64,000 bases of DNA from Nocardia concava NBRC 100430 (GTDB lineage: Bacteria; Actinomycetota; Actinomycetes; Mycobacteriales; Mycobacteriaceae). Each line of letters begins with the position of its first letter. The first letter of the stretch is position 1. The DNA lies in the NCBI RefSeq assembly GCF_000308815.1, contig NZ_BAFX01000005.1, forward strand, positions 56,476 to 120,475, in the 5' to 3' direction. The notes under the pieces were generated by a model. The model had not been told where the DNA came from, did not search any database, and saw nothing but the letters and a program-made list of their open reading frames with translations. The translations under genes were made by a program, and so were the position numbers. Of the stretch, positions 53,924-62,645 are shown piece after piece.

Positions 53924-54889
53924 TCACCGCGCGACAGCCTCCGATGACGCGGTGCGTCCGCGCCCGGTCTCGGTGGCCGGCTTCTTCGGCGGTGCGCCGA
54001 CCAGCGTCAGCAGCGTCGCCTCCGGGCGGCAGCAGAACCGGTACGGAGCCCACGGCGAGGTGCCCAGGCCCGCCGACACGTGCAGCCGGGTGTGCGCGCC
54101 CCAACGCGACGCGCCCTTCACTCGGGCCCGGTCGATGCCGCAATTGGTCACCAGCGCACCGAAACCCGGCACGCACAGCTGCCCGCCGTGGGTGTGGCCC
54201 GCCATGACCAGGTCGTAGCCGTCGGCCGCGAACCGGTCCAGCACCCGCGGCTCGGGGGAGTGGGTGAGTCCGATGCTCAAGTCCGCCAAGGGATTCGGCG
54301 CGCCCGCCACGGTGTCGTAGCGATCCCGCTTGAGATGCGGATCGTCCACGCCGGCCGTCGAGATCTTCACCCCGGAGACCTCGAGATCGCGGCGCACGTG
54401 CGTCAGATCCAGCCAGCCCCGCTCGGTGAACGCGGCCCGCAGGTCCTGCCACGGCAGCGGATCGCCGAAGACGCGCTTGTGGTCCTTCTTGAAGTACTTG
54501 AGCGGGTTCTTCGGCACCGGCGCGAAATAGTCATTCGAGCCGAAGACGAAAATGCCGGGCCGCGCGAGCAAGCCGCCCAGCGACTGCACCACCGCCGGCA
54601 CCGACTTCTGATGCGAGAGATTGTCCCCGGTGTTCACCACCAGGTCCGGCTCCAGCCGGTCCAGCTCGCGCAGCCAGGCCTGTTTCAACTGCTGCCCGGG
54701 CATCATGTGCAGGTCGCTGATGTGCAGCACGCGTAGCGAGGGTTTGCCCGGTTCCAGCACCGGTAGCGTCGCTTCCCGCAGCGTGAAGGCATTGCGCTCG
54801 ATCAGGGTCGCGTATCCGATTCCGGCGACCGCGGCCCCGGCGGCTCCGAGTGCGGCACGGCTGAGGGCGGTGGTCGAGAAGACGGGCAT
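53924..54889 (-). CDS. Metallophosphoesterase (Rv3683-like)
   Basis: The 321-residue protein has the calcineurin-type motifs HISDLHMM near 57, NTGDNL near 86, GSNDYF near 117 in place of GNH, and GHTHGGQ near 230. An N-terminal hydrophobic stretch probably anchors it. ATG 54889 is taken because TATTCT lies six bases upstream (leaderless); ATG 54922 is further out. Its place beyond ponA2 matches the mycobacterial order. Substrate unknown. Confidence 0.88.
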   Translation of the reverse strand: MPVFSTTALSRAALGAAGAAVAGIGYATLIERNAFTLREATLPVLEPGKPSLRVLHISDLHMMPGQQLKQAWLRELDRLEPDLVVNTGDNLSHQKSVPAVVQSLGGLLARPGIFVFGSNDYFAPVPKNPLKYFKKDHKRVFGDPLPWQDLRAAFTERGWLDLTHVRRDLEVSGVKISTAGVDDPHLKRDRYDTVAGAPNPLADLSIGLTHSPEPRVLDRFAADGYDLVMAGHTHGGQLCVPGFGALVTNCGIDRARVKGASRWGAHTRLHVSAGLGTSPWAPYRFCCRPEATLLTLVGAPPKKPATETGRGRTASSEAVAR

Positions 54890-54895
54890 TTGCCC

Positions 54896-54901
54896 AGAAT
54901 A
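54896..54901 (-). promoter_or_regulatory. -10 box of leaderless metallophosphoesterase gene
   Basis: TATTCT on the minus strand, six bases before ATG 54889. Confidence 0.45.
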
Positions 54902-54972
54902 GGCGACCCGGCGGAGAAACATCGAGTCAAATGAGCTGGACCACGATAGAAGTCCCTCGTACCGTGTCGCTC

Positions 54973-55437
54973 ATGTCGGAACTCAAAACCAAGCTGCGAT
55001 CGGATATGACCACCGCGATGAAGAGCAAGGACGCGCTGCGCCTGGGCACCCTGCGCATGCTGCTGTCCGCGATCCAGAACGCCGAGGTCGCCGGACCCGC
55101 CGCGCGCGAGCTTTCCGACCCCGAGGTCATCGCCGTCCTGCAGAAGGAGGCGAAGAAGCGCAACGAGGCCGCCGTCGTCTACGAGCAGGCCGGGCGTGGC
55201 GAGCTGGCCGCCAACGAGCGCGCCGAGGAACAGATCATCGACGAGTACCTGCCGACCCAGCTGACCGAGGCCGAGGTCGGCGATATCGCCGACACCGCCA
55301 TCGCGGAGGTCGCCGAGGAGATCGGCGAGCGGCCGGGCATGAAGCAGATGGGGCAGGTCATGAAGCGCGCCACCGCGCTCGCCGCCGGGCGCGCCGACGG
55401 GACGCGTATCTCGGCGGCGGTCAAAGCACGGCTCTGA
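54973..55437 (+). CDS. GatB/YqeY-domain protein
   Basis: The 154-residue protein has the YqeY layout: KLRSDMTTAMKSKDALRLGTLRMLLSAIQN, then KEAKKRNEAAVVYEQAGRGELAANERAEEQIIDEYLPTQL. The family is related to the tail of the GatB amidotransferase subunit, and the exact role is unclear. ATG 54973 is selected because TACCGT (54960-54965) precedes it by seven bases; in-frame starts further up are less likely. Confidence 0.9.
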   Translation: MSELKTKLRSDMTTAMKSKDALRLGTLRMLLSAIQNAEVAGPAARELSDPEVIAVLQKEAKKRNEAAVVYEQAGRGELAANERAEEQIIDEYLPTQLTEAEVGDIADTAIAEVAEEIGERPGMKQMGQVMKRATALAAGRADGTRISAAVKARL

Positions 55438-55449
55438 GCTACCGCGAAC

Positions 55450-55492
55450 AAGGAAAGACCCGGAGCGAGTGAATCGCTCCGGGTCTTTCCTT
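55450..55492 (+). terminator. Strong terminator after YqeY gene
   Basis: A 19-bp perfect stem, 55450-55468 with 55474-55492, has a 5-base loop and is followed by TT G. Being symmetric with A-rich and T-rich ends, it can work in both directions. Confidence 0.8.
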
Positions 55493-55540
55493 TTGTCTAC
55501 TGCCTACCTTGTCTACTGCCTACCTTGTCTACTGCCTACC
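55493..55540. repeat. Three perfect 16-bp tandem repeats (TTGTCTACTGCCTACC)
   Basis: Copies at 55493-55508, 55509-55524 and 55525-55540 are identical. The third overlaps the ponA2 stop codon (TAG at 55538-55536 on the minus strand). They lie directly against the YqeY terminator. Confidence 0.95.
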
Positions 55541-57899
55541 GCGGGATGGGTATCGGGATCGGGATCGGCGGCAGGTTCGGGATCGTGATCGCCGGTATCC
55601 CCGGCGTCGCGGGCGGCGCGTTGGGCGCGGGCGCGGGTATCTGACTGCCGTCGCTCACGTACAGCGTGATCACCGAGCCCGGAATCGCCGACCCGTTGGG
55701 CGAGACGTTCATGACCGTGCCCTTGGCCGCGCCCGGCTGGGTCGTCACCGACACCTGGAAGCCCGCCGCCACCAGCGTCGAGGTGGCCTCGGCCTGCTGC
55801 ATGCCGATCACGTCCGGGATCTGCGAATTGTTCGCGCCGCGAACGTATTTGTCGTCCACCGGCGGCAGTGCCGCGGGCGGGAACCGGTCGAGCACGTTCT
55901 TCATCGCGCCCAGATACGTCTTGGCGGGCTCGTTACCGCCGTAGAGGTTGCCGCTGCCGCAGCTGCGCAGCGGGGAGGTGCAGATCTCGCCGGGGGTCGG
56001 GCTGTCACCGTAGACGTAGCTCGCTCCGGCAAAGGAGTTCGTGAAGGCGAGGAAGGCCGAGGACCGGTGGCTTTCGGTGGTTCCGGTCTTGGCCGCGGTC
56101 GGAATGTTCCAGCCCACCGCGTGCGCCGAAGCGGCACCGGTACCGCTCACCACGTCCTGCCCCATCGCCACCGCGAGGGTATTGGCCAGACCCGGATCCA
56201 CCACCTGCTCGCAGGCCTGCTGGGTCAGCGGCACGGATTTGCCGTTGCGGTCCACCACCTCCTTGATGGGGGTGGGCGGGCACCACTTGCCGCTGGAGGC
56301 CAGGGTCGCGGCGACATTCGACAGCTCGAGCGGGTTGATCGCCACCGGACCGAGGGTGAACGAGCCCAGGTTCTGATCCTTGATCATGTCGGCCAGGCTC
56401 TGGTTGCCGTGGCCGGAGGTGCCGGGCTGGGTGTACGAGCGCATGCCCAGCCGGACGGCCATGTCCACCGTCGGGGACACGCCCACGGCCTGGATCAGCT
56501 TGACGAACGCGGTGTTCGGCGATGTGGCCAGGGCCTCGGTCACCGACATCGAGCCCTTGTAGGCGCCCGCGTTCTTCACGCAGTAGGTCTCCGGCGGGCA
56601 GCCCGGGGTCCCGGAGTTACCCATGCCCTTGGCCGAGAAGGTCGCCGGAACGTCCAGCGTGGCATTGATGCCCAGGCCCTTCTCCATGGCCGCGGCCGTG
56701 GTGAAGATCTTGAAGATCGAGCCCGCGCCGTCACCGACCATCGAATACGGCTGCGGCTGCACGGTCTGATGTGCGCCCGAGTCCAGGCCGTAGACGCGGC
56801 TCGAGCCCATGGCCAGCAGCGGATGCGAATCCTGGCCGGGGGCCACGATATTCATGACCTCGGCGATATCGTCCAGATTCGGGTTGGCGTTGGCGGCCAG
56901 CGAATCGCGCACCTGGTCCTGGACCGCCGGGTCCAGGGTGGTGCGAATCAGGTAGCCGCCCTTCTCGATCTGATCGCGGCTGATGCCCGCGTTGTTCAGG
57001 TACTGCAGCGCGTAGTCGCAGAAGAAGCCGCGGTCGTTGGCGGCGATGCAGCCGCGCGAGAGGCCCTTGGGCTCGGGCAGCACGCCCAGCGCCGTCTCCT
57101 TGGCCTTGCGGTACTCGTCCGCGCGGTTGGGCACGTTCTGGATGAGGGTGTCCAGCACCGTGTTCCGCCGCTCCAGCACGCCCGTGGGGTTGGTGTAGGG
57201 GTTCAGCTTGGAGCTGGACTGCACCATGCCGGCCAGCATGGCCGACTGCGGCACGTTCAGATCCTTGGCGTCCACTCCGAAGTAGGTCTGCGCGGCGTCC
57301 TGGATGCCGTAGGAGCCGTTGCCGAAGGGCACCAGGTTCAGGTACCGGGTGAGGATCTCGTCCTTGGTGAGCCGCTTGTCCAGCGTCAGCGCCATGCGGA
57401 TCTCGCGAATCTTGCGAGCCGGGGTGGTCTCGACCGCGGCGCGCCGCTCGGCATCGGTCTTGGCGACCACCAGCAGCAGGTAGTTCTTCACGTACTGCTG
57501 GTCGATGGTCGAACCACCCTGCGACACCTGGCCGCCCGAGGTGTTGGTCAGGAAGGCGCGGAAGGTGCCCTGCCAGTCCACACCGTGGTGGTCGGCGAAG
57601 CGCTTGTCCTCCACCGAGACCAGCGACAGCTTCATGTCGTTGGAGATCTTCTCGCTGGGGACCTCGAACCGCCGCTGCTCGTAGAGCCACGCGAACGGCG
57701 TCCCATTGGCGTCCACCATGGTCGAGACCGCGGGCACGGTGCCCTCGACCAGTTCGGCGGAGACGTTGTCGACGGCGTCGGCGGCGCGGTTGGAGATGAA
57801 CCCGAAGCCACCGGCGAGCGGGAACAGCAGTCCGGCGAGCAGCACCGCGGCCAAGACGCACGCGCCTGCCAGTCTCCAGAGCGTTCGTGTGATCGGCAC
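55536..57899 (-). CDS. ponA2: Bifunctional class A penicillin-binding protein with PASTA domain
   Basis: The 787-residue protein has a TM helix near residue 10-35, a glycosyltransferase domain (SVEDKRFADHHGVDWQGTFRAF, GGSTIDQQYVKN), a transpeptidase domain with SIFK near 345-350 (SxxK), SPN in TSPNTAF, and KTG in AAKTGTTE, then a PASTA domain (VPDVIGM-like IPDVIGMQQAEATSTL) and a Pro-rich tail. It polymerises and crosslinks peptidoglycan. GTG 57899 is chosen because TAGGCT lies seven bases upstream; it aligns with the M. tuberculosis PonA2 start as I recall it. ATG 57956 and 57989 lie upstream of this transcript start. Confidence 0.95.
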   Translation of the reverse strand: MPITRTLWRLAGACVLAAVLLAGLLFPLAGGFGFISNRAADAVDNVSAELVEGTVPAVSTMVDANGTPFAWLYEQRRFEVPSEKISNDMKLSLVSVEDKRFADHHGVDWQGTFRAFLTNTSGGQVSQGGSTIDQQYVKNYLLLVVAKTDAERRAAVETTPARKIREIRMALTLDKRLTKDEILTRYLNLVPFGNGSYGIQDAAQTYFGVDAKDLNVPQSAMLAGMVQSSSKLNPYTNPTGVLERRNTVLDTLIQNVPNRADEYRKAKETALGVLPEPKGLSRGCIAANDRGFFCDYALQYLNNAGISRDQIEKGGYLIRTTLDPAVQDQVRDSLAANANPNLDDIAEVMNIVAPGQDSHPLLAMGSSRVYGLDSGAHQTVQPQPYSMVGDGAGSIFKIFTTAAAMEKGLGINATLDVPATFSAKGMGNSGTPGCPPETYCVKNAGAYKGSMSVTEALATSPNTAFVKLIQAVGVSPTVDMAVRLGMRSYTQPGTSGHGNQSLADMIKDQNLGSFTLGPVAINPLELSNVAATLASSGKWCPPTPIKEVVDRNGKSVPLTQQACEQVVDPGLANTLAVAMGQDVVSGTGAASAHAVGWNIPTAAKTGTTESHRSSAFLAFTNSFAGASYVYGDSPTPGEICTSPLRSCGSGNLYGGNEPAKTYLGAMKNVLDRFPPAALPPVDDKYVRGANNSQIPDVIGMQQAEATSTLVAAGFQVSVTTQPGAAKGTVMNVSPNGSAIPGSVITLYVSDGSQIPAPAPNAPPATPGIPAITIPNLPPIPIPIPIPR

Positions 57900-57906
57900 G
57901 AGCCCT

Positions 57907-57912
57907 AGCCTA
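57907..57912 (-). promoter_or_regulatory. -10 box of leaderless ponA2
   Basis: TAGGCT on the minus strand, seven bases before GTG 57899. Confidence 0.5.
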
Positions 57913-58034
57913 ATTGGCCTCGCGGACACTCGGTGTTCGCCCGCCGGGGTGTCCATACGTCCTAAAAGAGACGGACTGTCCGGTTCCATGCAACGAATGC
58001 GTGGACGGACGTACCAGAAAATCTCGGGACGGTC

Positions 58035-58064
58035 TTGCGCAGGCCATGCACCTTTACCTAGATT
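58035..58064 (+). promoter_or_regulatory. Probable whiB4 promoter
   Basis: TTGCGC (58035-58040) and TAGATT (58059-58064) are 18 bases apart, pointing to a start near 58071 and a leader of about 130 bases. Confidence 0.4.
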
Positions 58065-58074
58065 GAGAACCCAG

Positions 58075-58090
58075 TGTGATAGAGCTAACA
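58075..58090. promoter_or_regulatory. CRP-type site before whiB4
   Basis: TGTGA-TAGAGC-TAACA matches TGTGA-N6-TCACA at nine of ten positions. It lies just downstream of the predicted start point, a position where binding would block transcription. The Crp gene is at 62646-63320. Confidence 0.5.
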
Positions 58091-58200
58091 CTCAAAGTGG
58101 AATGTGGTGCAGAACGCAGTGGGGTTGGGTAACTGCGCGCTGCACTCGCGATTCTGGAGCGCCGCTGACCCGGTGTTCGGACTGCAAAGGGGCACACCAA

Positions 58201-58524
58201 ATGCACATGACTACCCCGATCGCTCGATTGGACGTGGAGCAGGCCGAAGCGAGAATCGCCTGGGTTTCCCAGGCCCGATGCAAGGAAGTGGATCCCGACC
58301 AGCTGTTCGTGCGTGGCGCAGCACAGCGCAAAGCGGCCACCATCTGCCGGCACTGCCCGGTCCTGATGGAGTGCGGGGCGGATGCCCTGGACAACCGTGT
58401 CGAGTTCGGCGTGTGGGGCGGCATGACCGAGCGGCAGCGTCGTGCGCTGCTCAAACAGCATCCGGAGGTGACGAGCTGGGCGGACTTCTTCCGCGTCCAG
58501 CGATCACAGAAGGTAGCGATGTAA
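58201..58524 (+). CDS. whiB4: WhiB-family iron-sulfur regulator (WhiB4-like)
   Basis: The 107-residue protein has four cysteines, C-x29-C-x2-C-x5-C (ARCKEV, TICRHCPVLMEC), for a 4Fe-4S or redox-labile cluster, and the GVWGGM turn before a basic tail. Synteny between ponA2 and the ArsA-like pair gives the WhiB4 name, a redox-responsive regulator in M. tuberculosis. AAAGGGG lies about nine bases before ATG 58201; ATG 58207 is an alternative. A longer upstream frame is noncoding. Confidence 0.92.
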   Translation: MHMTTPIARLDVEQAEARIAWVSQARCKEVDPDQLFVRGAAQRKAATICRHCPVLMECGADALDNRVEFGVWGGMTERQRRALLKQHPEVTSWADFFRVQRSQKVAM

Positions 58525-58588
58525 CCGAGTATCCCTGGTAACTGAGTTCCCGACGAACGATTTACCCAGATCCCCCCTATAAGCAGAA

Positions 58589-58620
58589 CGGATCGAGCCC
58601 GCGGAAGCGGGCTCGATCCG
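58589..58620. terminator. Terminator between whiB4 and the ArsA-like genes
   Basis: CGGATCGAGCCCGC pairs perfectly with its complement around GGAA. It lies in the convergent gap. Confidence 0.75.
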
Positions 58621-58696
58621 TGTCCGGGGTCAGATCGGGCATATCAAGCAGAAGCGACGAAAGCCGCGACTGTGTCGGGGAAGAACCCCGGGTTTG

Positions 58697-59878
58697 TCAG
58701 GCGGGCTTGGCACTTGCCGCTTCGGCCAGCTGATCGCCGACGGCGCGCAGTGCTTCCAGGTCCGCGACCTCGAACGGGAGCGCGGTGACCGCGACGATCG
58801 GGACGCTCGGATGCGCGCCCGTGAACCGGTGCAGCAGATGCTGTTCCCGCTTGGCGGTGGCGGCCCGGCTGGCGTGGATGCGCAGCACCGCGGCGGTGAG
58901 CGCCTCCGGAGTCTCCGAGTCCGGTTCGCCGCCTTTGCCGTTCCCTGATGTCAGGGGGGCTAGACGGTCCGCGGCCACCTGCGCCTCTTCGGCGGACAGC
59001 GAACTCAGCACCGGGTGCGTCCGATTCAGCACCAGACCCGCCAGCGGCATCTTGTCGTGCGAGAGCCGATCCACGAAGAAGCTCGCCTCGCGCAGCGCGT
59101 CCGGCTCGGCCGCGGCCACCACCAGGAAGTGGGTGCCCGGCCGCGAGAGCATGGCGTAGGTGCGGTCGGCGCGATCCTGGAAGCCGCCGAACATGGACTC
59201 CAGTGACTGCAAGAAGACACTGGCGTCTTTGAGCAATTGCCCGCCGACGATCGTCGAGACGCCGCGCAGCGCCAGGCTCATGGCGCCGGCCACGAACTTC
59301 CCGACGCCGCGACCCGGGGCCATGATGACGCGAATCATCTTGCCGTTGAGGAAGTTGCCCAGGCGCTTGGGCGCGTCCAGGAAGTCCAGCGCATTGCGCG
59401 AGGGCGGGGTGTCGACCACGATCAGGTCCCACTCGCGCTTGGCGGCGAGCTGTCCCAGCTTCTCCATCGCCATGTACTCCTGGGTGCCACCGAAGGAGGA
59501 CGCGACGGTCTGGTAGATCGGGTTGGCGAAGATCTGCTCGGCCTTCTCCGGCGACGTGTGCTCGAGCACCATCTCGTCGAAGGTGCGGCGCATGTTCAGC
59601 ATCATGGCGAACAGCTCGCCCTTGGCCTCGGACCCGAGTTCCACCTTCTGCGGGACGTTTCCGAGATCGCTCACACCCAGCGACTGGGCCAGCCGCCGCG
59701 CCGGATCGATGGTCAGCACCACGACCTTGCGCCCGGCCTCCGCGGCCCGCAGTGCGATGGCCGCGGCCGTGGTGGTCTTGCCGACGCCGCCGGAGCCGCA
59801 GCACACCACGATGCGGGCCGAGGGGTCGGCGATGATCTTCGAAATGTCGAGGGGCACAGTGCCCGCCGGAACGACCAT
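58697..59878 (-). CDS. ArsA-type P-loop ATPase (Rv3680-like)
   Basis: The 393-residue protein has the deviant Walker [13 protein letters not shown] near 27, a [15 protein letters not shown] switch near 155 and a helical C-terminus. The A-type ATPase fold is shared with ArsA/Get3, but the metal-binding cysteines of arsenite ArsA are not seen. It begins two bases after the stop of its partner, so both are co-translated. In mycobacteria the Rv3679/Rv3680 pair acts as a complex in tolerance to reactive metabolic by-products. Confidence 0.92.
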   Translation of the reverse strand: MVVPAGTVPLDISKIIADPSARIVVCCGSGGVGKTTTAAAIALRAAEAGRKVVVLTIDPARRLAQSLGVSDLGNVPQKVELGSEAKGELFAMMLNMRRTFDEMVLEHTSPEKAEQIFANPIYQTVASSFGGTQEYMAMEKLGQLAAKREWDLIVVDTPPSRNALDFLDAPKRLGNFLNGKMIRVIMAPGRGVGKFVAGAMSLALRGVSTIVGGQLLKDASVFLQSLESMFGGFQDRADRTYAMLSRPGTHFLVVAAAEPDALREASFFVDRLSHDKMPLAGLVLNRTHPVLSSLSAEEAQVAADRLAPLTSGNGKGGEPDSETPEALTAAVLRIHASRAATAKREQHLLHRFTGAHPSVPIVAVTALPFEVADLEALRAVGDQLAEAASAKPA

Positions 59879-59880
59879 GA

Positions 59881-60918
59881 CTAGCGAACCCCCTGGGCGC
59901 TCAAGACTTCGGCCAGCTCGTAGAGCCCGCCCAGATCCATGCCGTCGGTCAGCGACGGCAGGTACAGCCGTGAGATATCGACCTGCGAGAGCTCGGCGGC
60001 GCTCTCGTCCTGGGCGGCCAGCCGCGCGGAATGCTCGACGGTCTCGGTGACCAGACCCTGGAAATCGGCCTCGGACAAGGTGATTCCGGCCTCGGCGAGA
60101 CCGGCCCGCAGGGCGTCGACGTCGACGTCACCGGTCGCGGCGCGCTCGCGCACGGCCCGCGGCAGATAGCCCTCGCCCGCCCGGTTCACGATCACCGTGC
60201 CGATATTCAGATCATTGGCCGTGAGTTCGGCGATGGCATCGGCGGTTTCCTGCACCGGCAGCGCCTCCAGCAGCGTGACCAGGTGAATCATGGTCTGCGG
60301 CGAGTGCAGCAGCTTGGAGACGCCCTCGGCCTGCGAGGCGATCGGCCCGCCGCCGGCGATCTCGGCCATGGCCTGGGTGACGTCCAGGAAGCTGGCGATC
60401 CGGCCGGTCGGCGGTGCGTCTATGACGATCTCGTCGTAGGTCGGCTTGCCCGACTTGTCGACGCGCACCGCGCATTCCTTGATCTTGCCGGTGAGGATGA
60501 CGTCGCGCAGGCCCGGCGCGATGGTGGTGACGAATTCGATGGCCCCGACCCGGCGCATGGCGCGGCCGGCGAAGCCGAGGTTGTAGAACATGTCGAGGTA
60601 TTCCAGGAAGGCGTGCTCGACATCGAGCGCCAGCGCCAGCACCTCACCGCCGCCGTCGGCCGTGGCGATGCGAGTCTCGGTGGGCGGCAACGGCGGCAGA
60701 TCGAACAGCTGCGCGATGGACTGCCTGCCCTCGACCTCGACCAGCAGTACGCGGCGGCCCCCCGCCGCGAGTGCCAGTGCCAATGCCGCGGCGACCGTCG
60801 ACTTACCGGTCCCACCCTTGCCGGATACGTAGTGCAAGCGGGCCTTGTCCGCTCGCTCCGGCCACCCTGCTTCGACCCCCGGCTCAACCGAAACGGGCAC
60901 TGCTATCGGTACTCCCAC
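59881..60918 (-). CDS. ArsA-type P-loop ATPase (Rv3679-like)
   Basis: The 345-residue protein from GTG 60918 has [12 protein letters not shown] near 34, [14 protein letters not shown], and [14 protein letters not shown] near 167. TAGGCT on the minus strand seven bases upstream (60926-60931) makes GTG 60918 the likely start of a leaderless transcript; ATG 60984 lies upstream of it. It leads the two-gene operon whose second product is the Rv3680-like ATPase, and the two probably form a heterodimer. Confidence 0.92.
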   Translation of the reverse strand: MGVPIAVPVSVEPGVEAGWPERADKARLHYVSGKGGTGKSTVAAALALALAAGGRRVLLVEVEGRQSIAQLFDLPPLPPTETRIATADGGGEVLALALDVEHAFLEYLDMFYNLGFAGRAMRRVGAIEFVTTIAPGLRDVILTGKIKECAVRVDKSGKPTYDEIVIDAPPTGRIASFLDVTQAMAEIAGGGPIASQAEGVSKLLHSPQTMIHLVTLLEALPVQETADAIAELTANDLNIGTVIVNRAGEGYLPRAVRERAATGDVDVDALRAGLAEAGITLSEADFQGLVTETVEHSARLAAQDESAAELSQVDISRLYLPSLTDGMDLGGLYELAEVLSAQGVR

Positions 60919-60925
60919 GCTCGCG

Positions 60926-60931
60926 AGCCTA
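60926..60931 (-). promoter_or_regulatory. -10 box of leaderless ArsA-like operon
   Basis: TAGGCT on the minus strand, seven bases before GTG 60918. Confidence 0.5.
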
Positions 60932-61067
60932 TAACTCGTTCTGGAATCCTGCCCACAGGACTTGGCAACTGTCTGATACACCACTCGGGACTTGTAATTC
61001 CCAATCCCGCACAGTAGTCGGAGGGTCCGGCGAACTGGGGGAACCTTGCCGGGGCTAGTCTCAGGCC

Positions 61068-61229
61068 ATGAGTGATGTGACCGTGTGGGAATACGCCACC
61101 GTGCCGCTGCTGACCCATGCCACCAAGGCCATTCTGGACCAGTGGGGTTCCGATGGCTGGGAACTCGTCACGGTGCTTCCCGGGCCCACCGGCGAACAGC
61201 ATGTTGCCTACCTCAAGAGGAGGAAGTAG
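61068..61229 (+). CDS. Small DUF4177-like protein (Rv3678A-like)
   Basis: The 53-residue protein MSDVTVWEYATVPLLTHATK ... ends YLKRRK at TAG 61229. It has the WEYATVPLL and DGWELVTVL pattern of DUF4177. It is divergent from the ArsA pair and ends three bases before the ridA start. TAGTCT (61056-61061) six bases upstream suggests a leaderless mRNA carrying this gene and ridA. Function unknown. Confidence 0.88.
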   Translation: MSDVTVWEYATVPLLTHATKAILDQWGSDGWELVTVLPGPTGEQHVAYLKRRK

Positions 61230-61232
61230 CTG

Positions 61233-61688
61233 ATGGGTTGGGCTGAGAACCTGAAGGAGCTCGGGCTCGAGCTGCCTCCGGCTCCGAAGCCGGTCGCGGT
61301 GTACGTGCCCGGCGTCCGGTCCGGCAACTACGTCTACACCTCGGGCCAGCTGCCTTTCGTCAACGGTGAACTGCCGCTGACCGGCAAGCTCGGCGCGGAG
61401 GTCAGCATCGAGCAGGGCGCGGAAATGGCGAAACTGGCCGCGCTCAACGCCCTTTCGGTGGTGCACGACCTGGCCGGACTCGACAATGTGGTCCGTATCG
61501 TCAAGGTGGTCGGATTCGTCGCCTCCGCAGCCGGTTTCAACAGCCAGCCGCTGGTCATCAACGGCGCGTCGGAATTGCTCGGCGCGGTGCTCGGCGATGC
61601 CGGGGTGCACGCGCGCTCCGCGGTCGGCGTCAACGAGCTGCCGCTGAACACCCCGGTCGAGGTCGAACTCATCGCCGAGGTGCGATAG
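61233..61688 (+). CDS. RidA-family (YjgF/UK114) enamine/imine deaminase-like protein
   Basis: The 151-residue protein has the RidA pattern YTSGQLPFVNGELPLTGKLG, an alpha/beta chorismate-mutase-like fold and HARSAVGVNELPLNTPVEVELIAEV, with the arginine that anchors the substrate carboxylate. AGGAGGAAG inside the end of the previous gene serves as its ribosome binding site. It clears reactive enamine intermediates, matching the role suggested for the ArsA neighbours. Confidence 0.93.
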   Translation: MGWAENLKELGLELPPAPKPVAVYVPGVRSGNYVYTSGQLPFVNGELPLTGKLGAEVSIEQGAEMAKLAALNALSVVHDLAGLDNVVRIVKVVGFVASAAGFNSQPLVINGASELLGAVLGDAGVHARSAVGVNELPLNTPVEVELIAEVR

Positions 61689-61766
61689 CCCCGAAATGCT
61701 TGGGGCACAGTCGAAAGCGTGATGCGTTCAACCCTGGACGCATCACGCTCGGTGTATTAGGACGTA

Positions 61767-62576
61767 ATGATGACGCTCACTCATCCCGCGTACGGCCAAC
61801 TGCGGCAAGTGACTCCGTCCGCCGCCGTGGTGCTGGCCGACAATCCCAGCGGAATGACGTTGGAGGGCACCAACACCTGGCTGCTGCGCGCGCCGGGGGC
61901 GACGGAATACGTTCTGGTGGACCCGGGTCCGAAGGATCGCAAGCACACCGAGAACCTGGTGCGCGAGACCGGCGGGAACATCGCGCTCACCCTCATCACC
62001 CACAAGCACCACGACCACACCGGTGGCATCGACCATCTGGTGAAGGCGACCGGAACCCCGGTGCGCGCCAAGGATTCCCAATTCCTGCGCGGTTCGGGCG
62101 AAGTTCTGGCCGACGGCGAGGTCATCGAGGCAGCGGGGCTGCGCATCACCGTGCTCGCCACTCCCGGCCACACCGAGGACTCGCACAGCTTCCTGATCGA
62201 CGGCCCCGACGGCGAGCAGGCCCTGCTGACCGGCGACACCGTCCTCGGCAGTGGTACGACCGTGCTGGAGTCCTGGAACGGCGCGCTGGCGGCCTACCTG
62301 GACTCCCTGGACCGTCTGGTGGCGGTCGCGCCCGGTCGGCACCTGCTCCCGGCCCACGGCCCGGACCACGCCGACGCCGAACCGGTCATCCGTTACTACA
62401 TCGCCCATCGCGAGGAACGCCTGAACCAGGTCCGCGCGGCACTGGAGAAGCTCGGCCCGAAGGCCGGATCGCTGCGCATCGTTGCCGAGGTCTACGCGGA
62501 TGTGGACAAGCGGCTGTGGCCAGCGGCGCAGAGTTCGGTGAAGGCGCAGATCGAGTACCTGCGCTCGCGCGGCTAG
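61767..62576 (+). CDS. Metallo-beta-lactamase-fold hydrolase
   Basis: The 269-residue protein has the zinc motif THKHHDHTGG near 73, TPGHTEDSHSF near 133 and LTGDTVLG near 152, and a C-terminal helical lid like the LACTB2/glyoxalase-II-like group (Rv3677c). It is likely a hydrolase of thioesters or nucleic acids. TATTAG lies six bases before ATG 61767. Confidence 0.92.
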   Translation: MMTLTHPAYGQLRQVTPSAAVVLADNPSGMTLEGTNTWLLRAPGATEYVLVDPGPKDRKHTENLVRETGGNIALTLITHKHHDHTGGIDHLVKATGTPVRAKDSQFLRGSGEVLADGEVIEAAGLRITVLATPGHTEDSHSFLIDGPDGEQALLTGDTVLGSGTTVLESWNGALAAYLDSLDRLVAVAPGRHLLPAHGPDHADAEPVIRYYIAHREERLNQVRAALEKLGPKAGSLRIVAEVYADVDKRLWPAAQSSVKAQIEYLRSRG

Positions 62577-62586
62577 AAAACGCAGA

Positions 62587-62626
62587 AGGACCGGGCATCA
62601 CCGCTACGGGGGTGATGCCCGGTCCT
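62587..62626. terminator. Terminator between MBL and crp genes
   Basis: AGGACCGGGCATCACC pairs perfectly with GGTGATGCCCGGTCCT around an 8-base loop in the convergent gap. Confidence 0.8.
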
Positions 62627-62645
62627 CCTGTGTAGTTCGTGTCCC

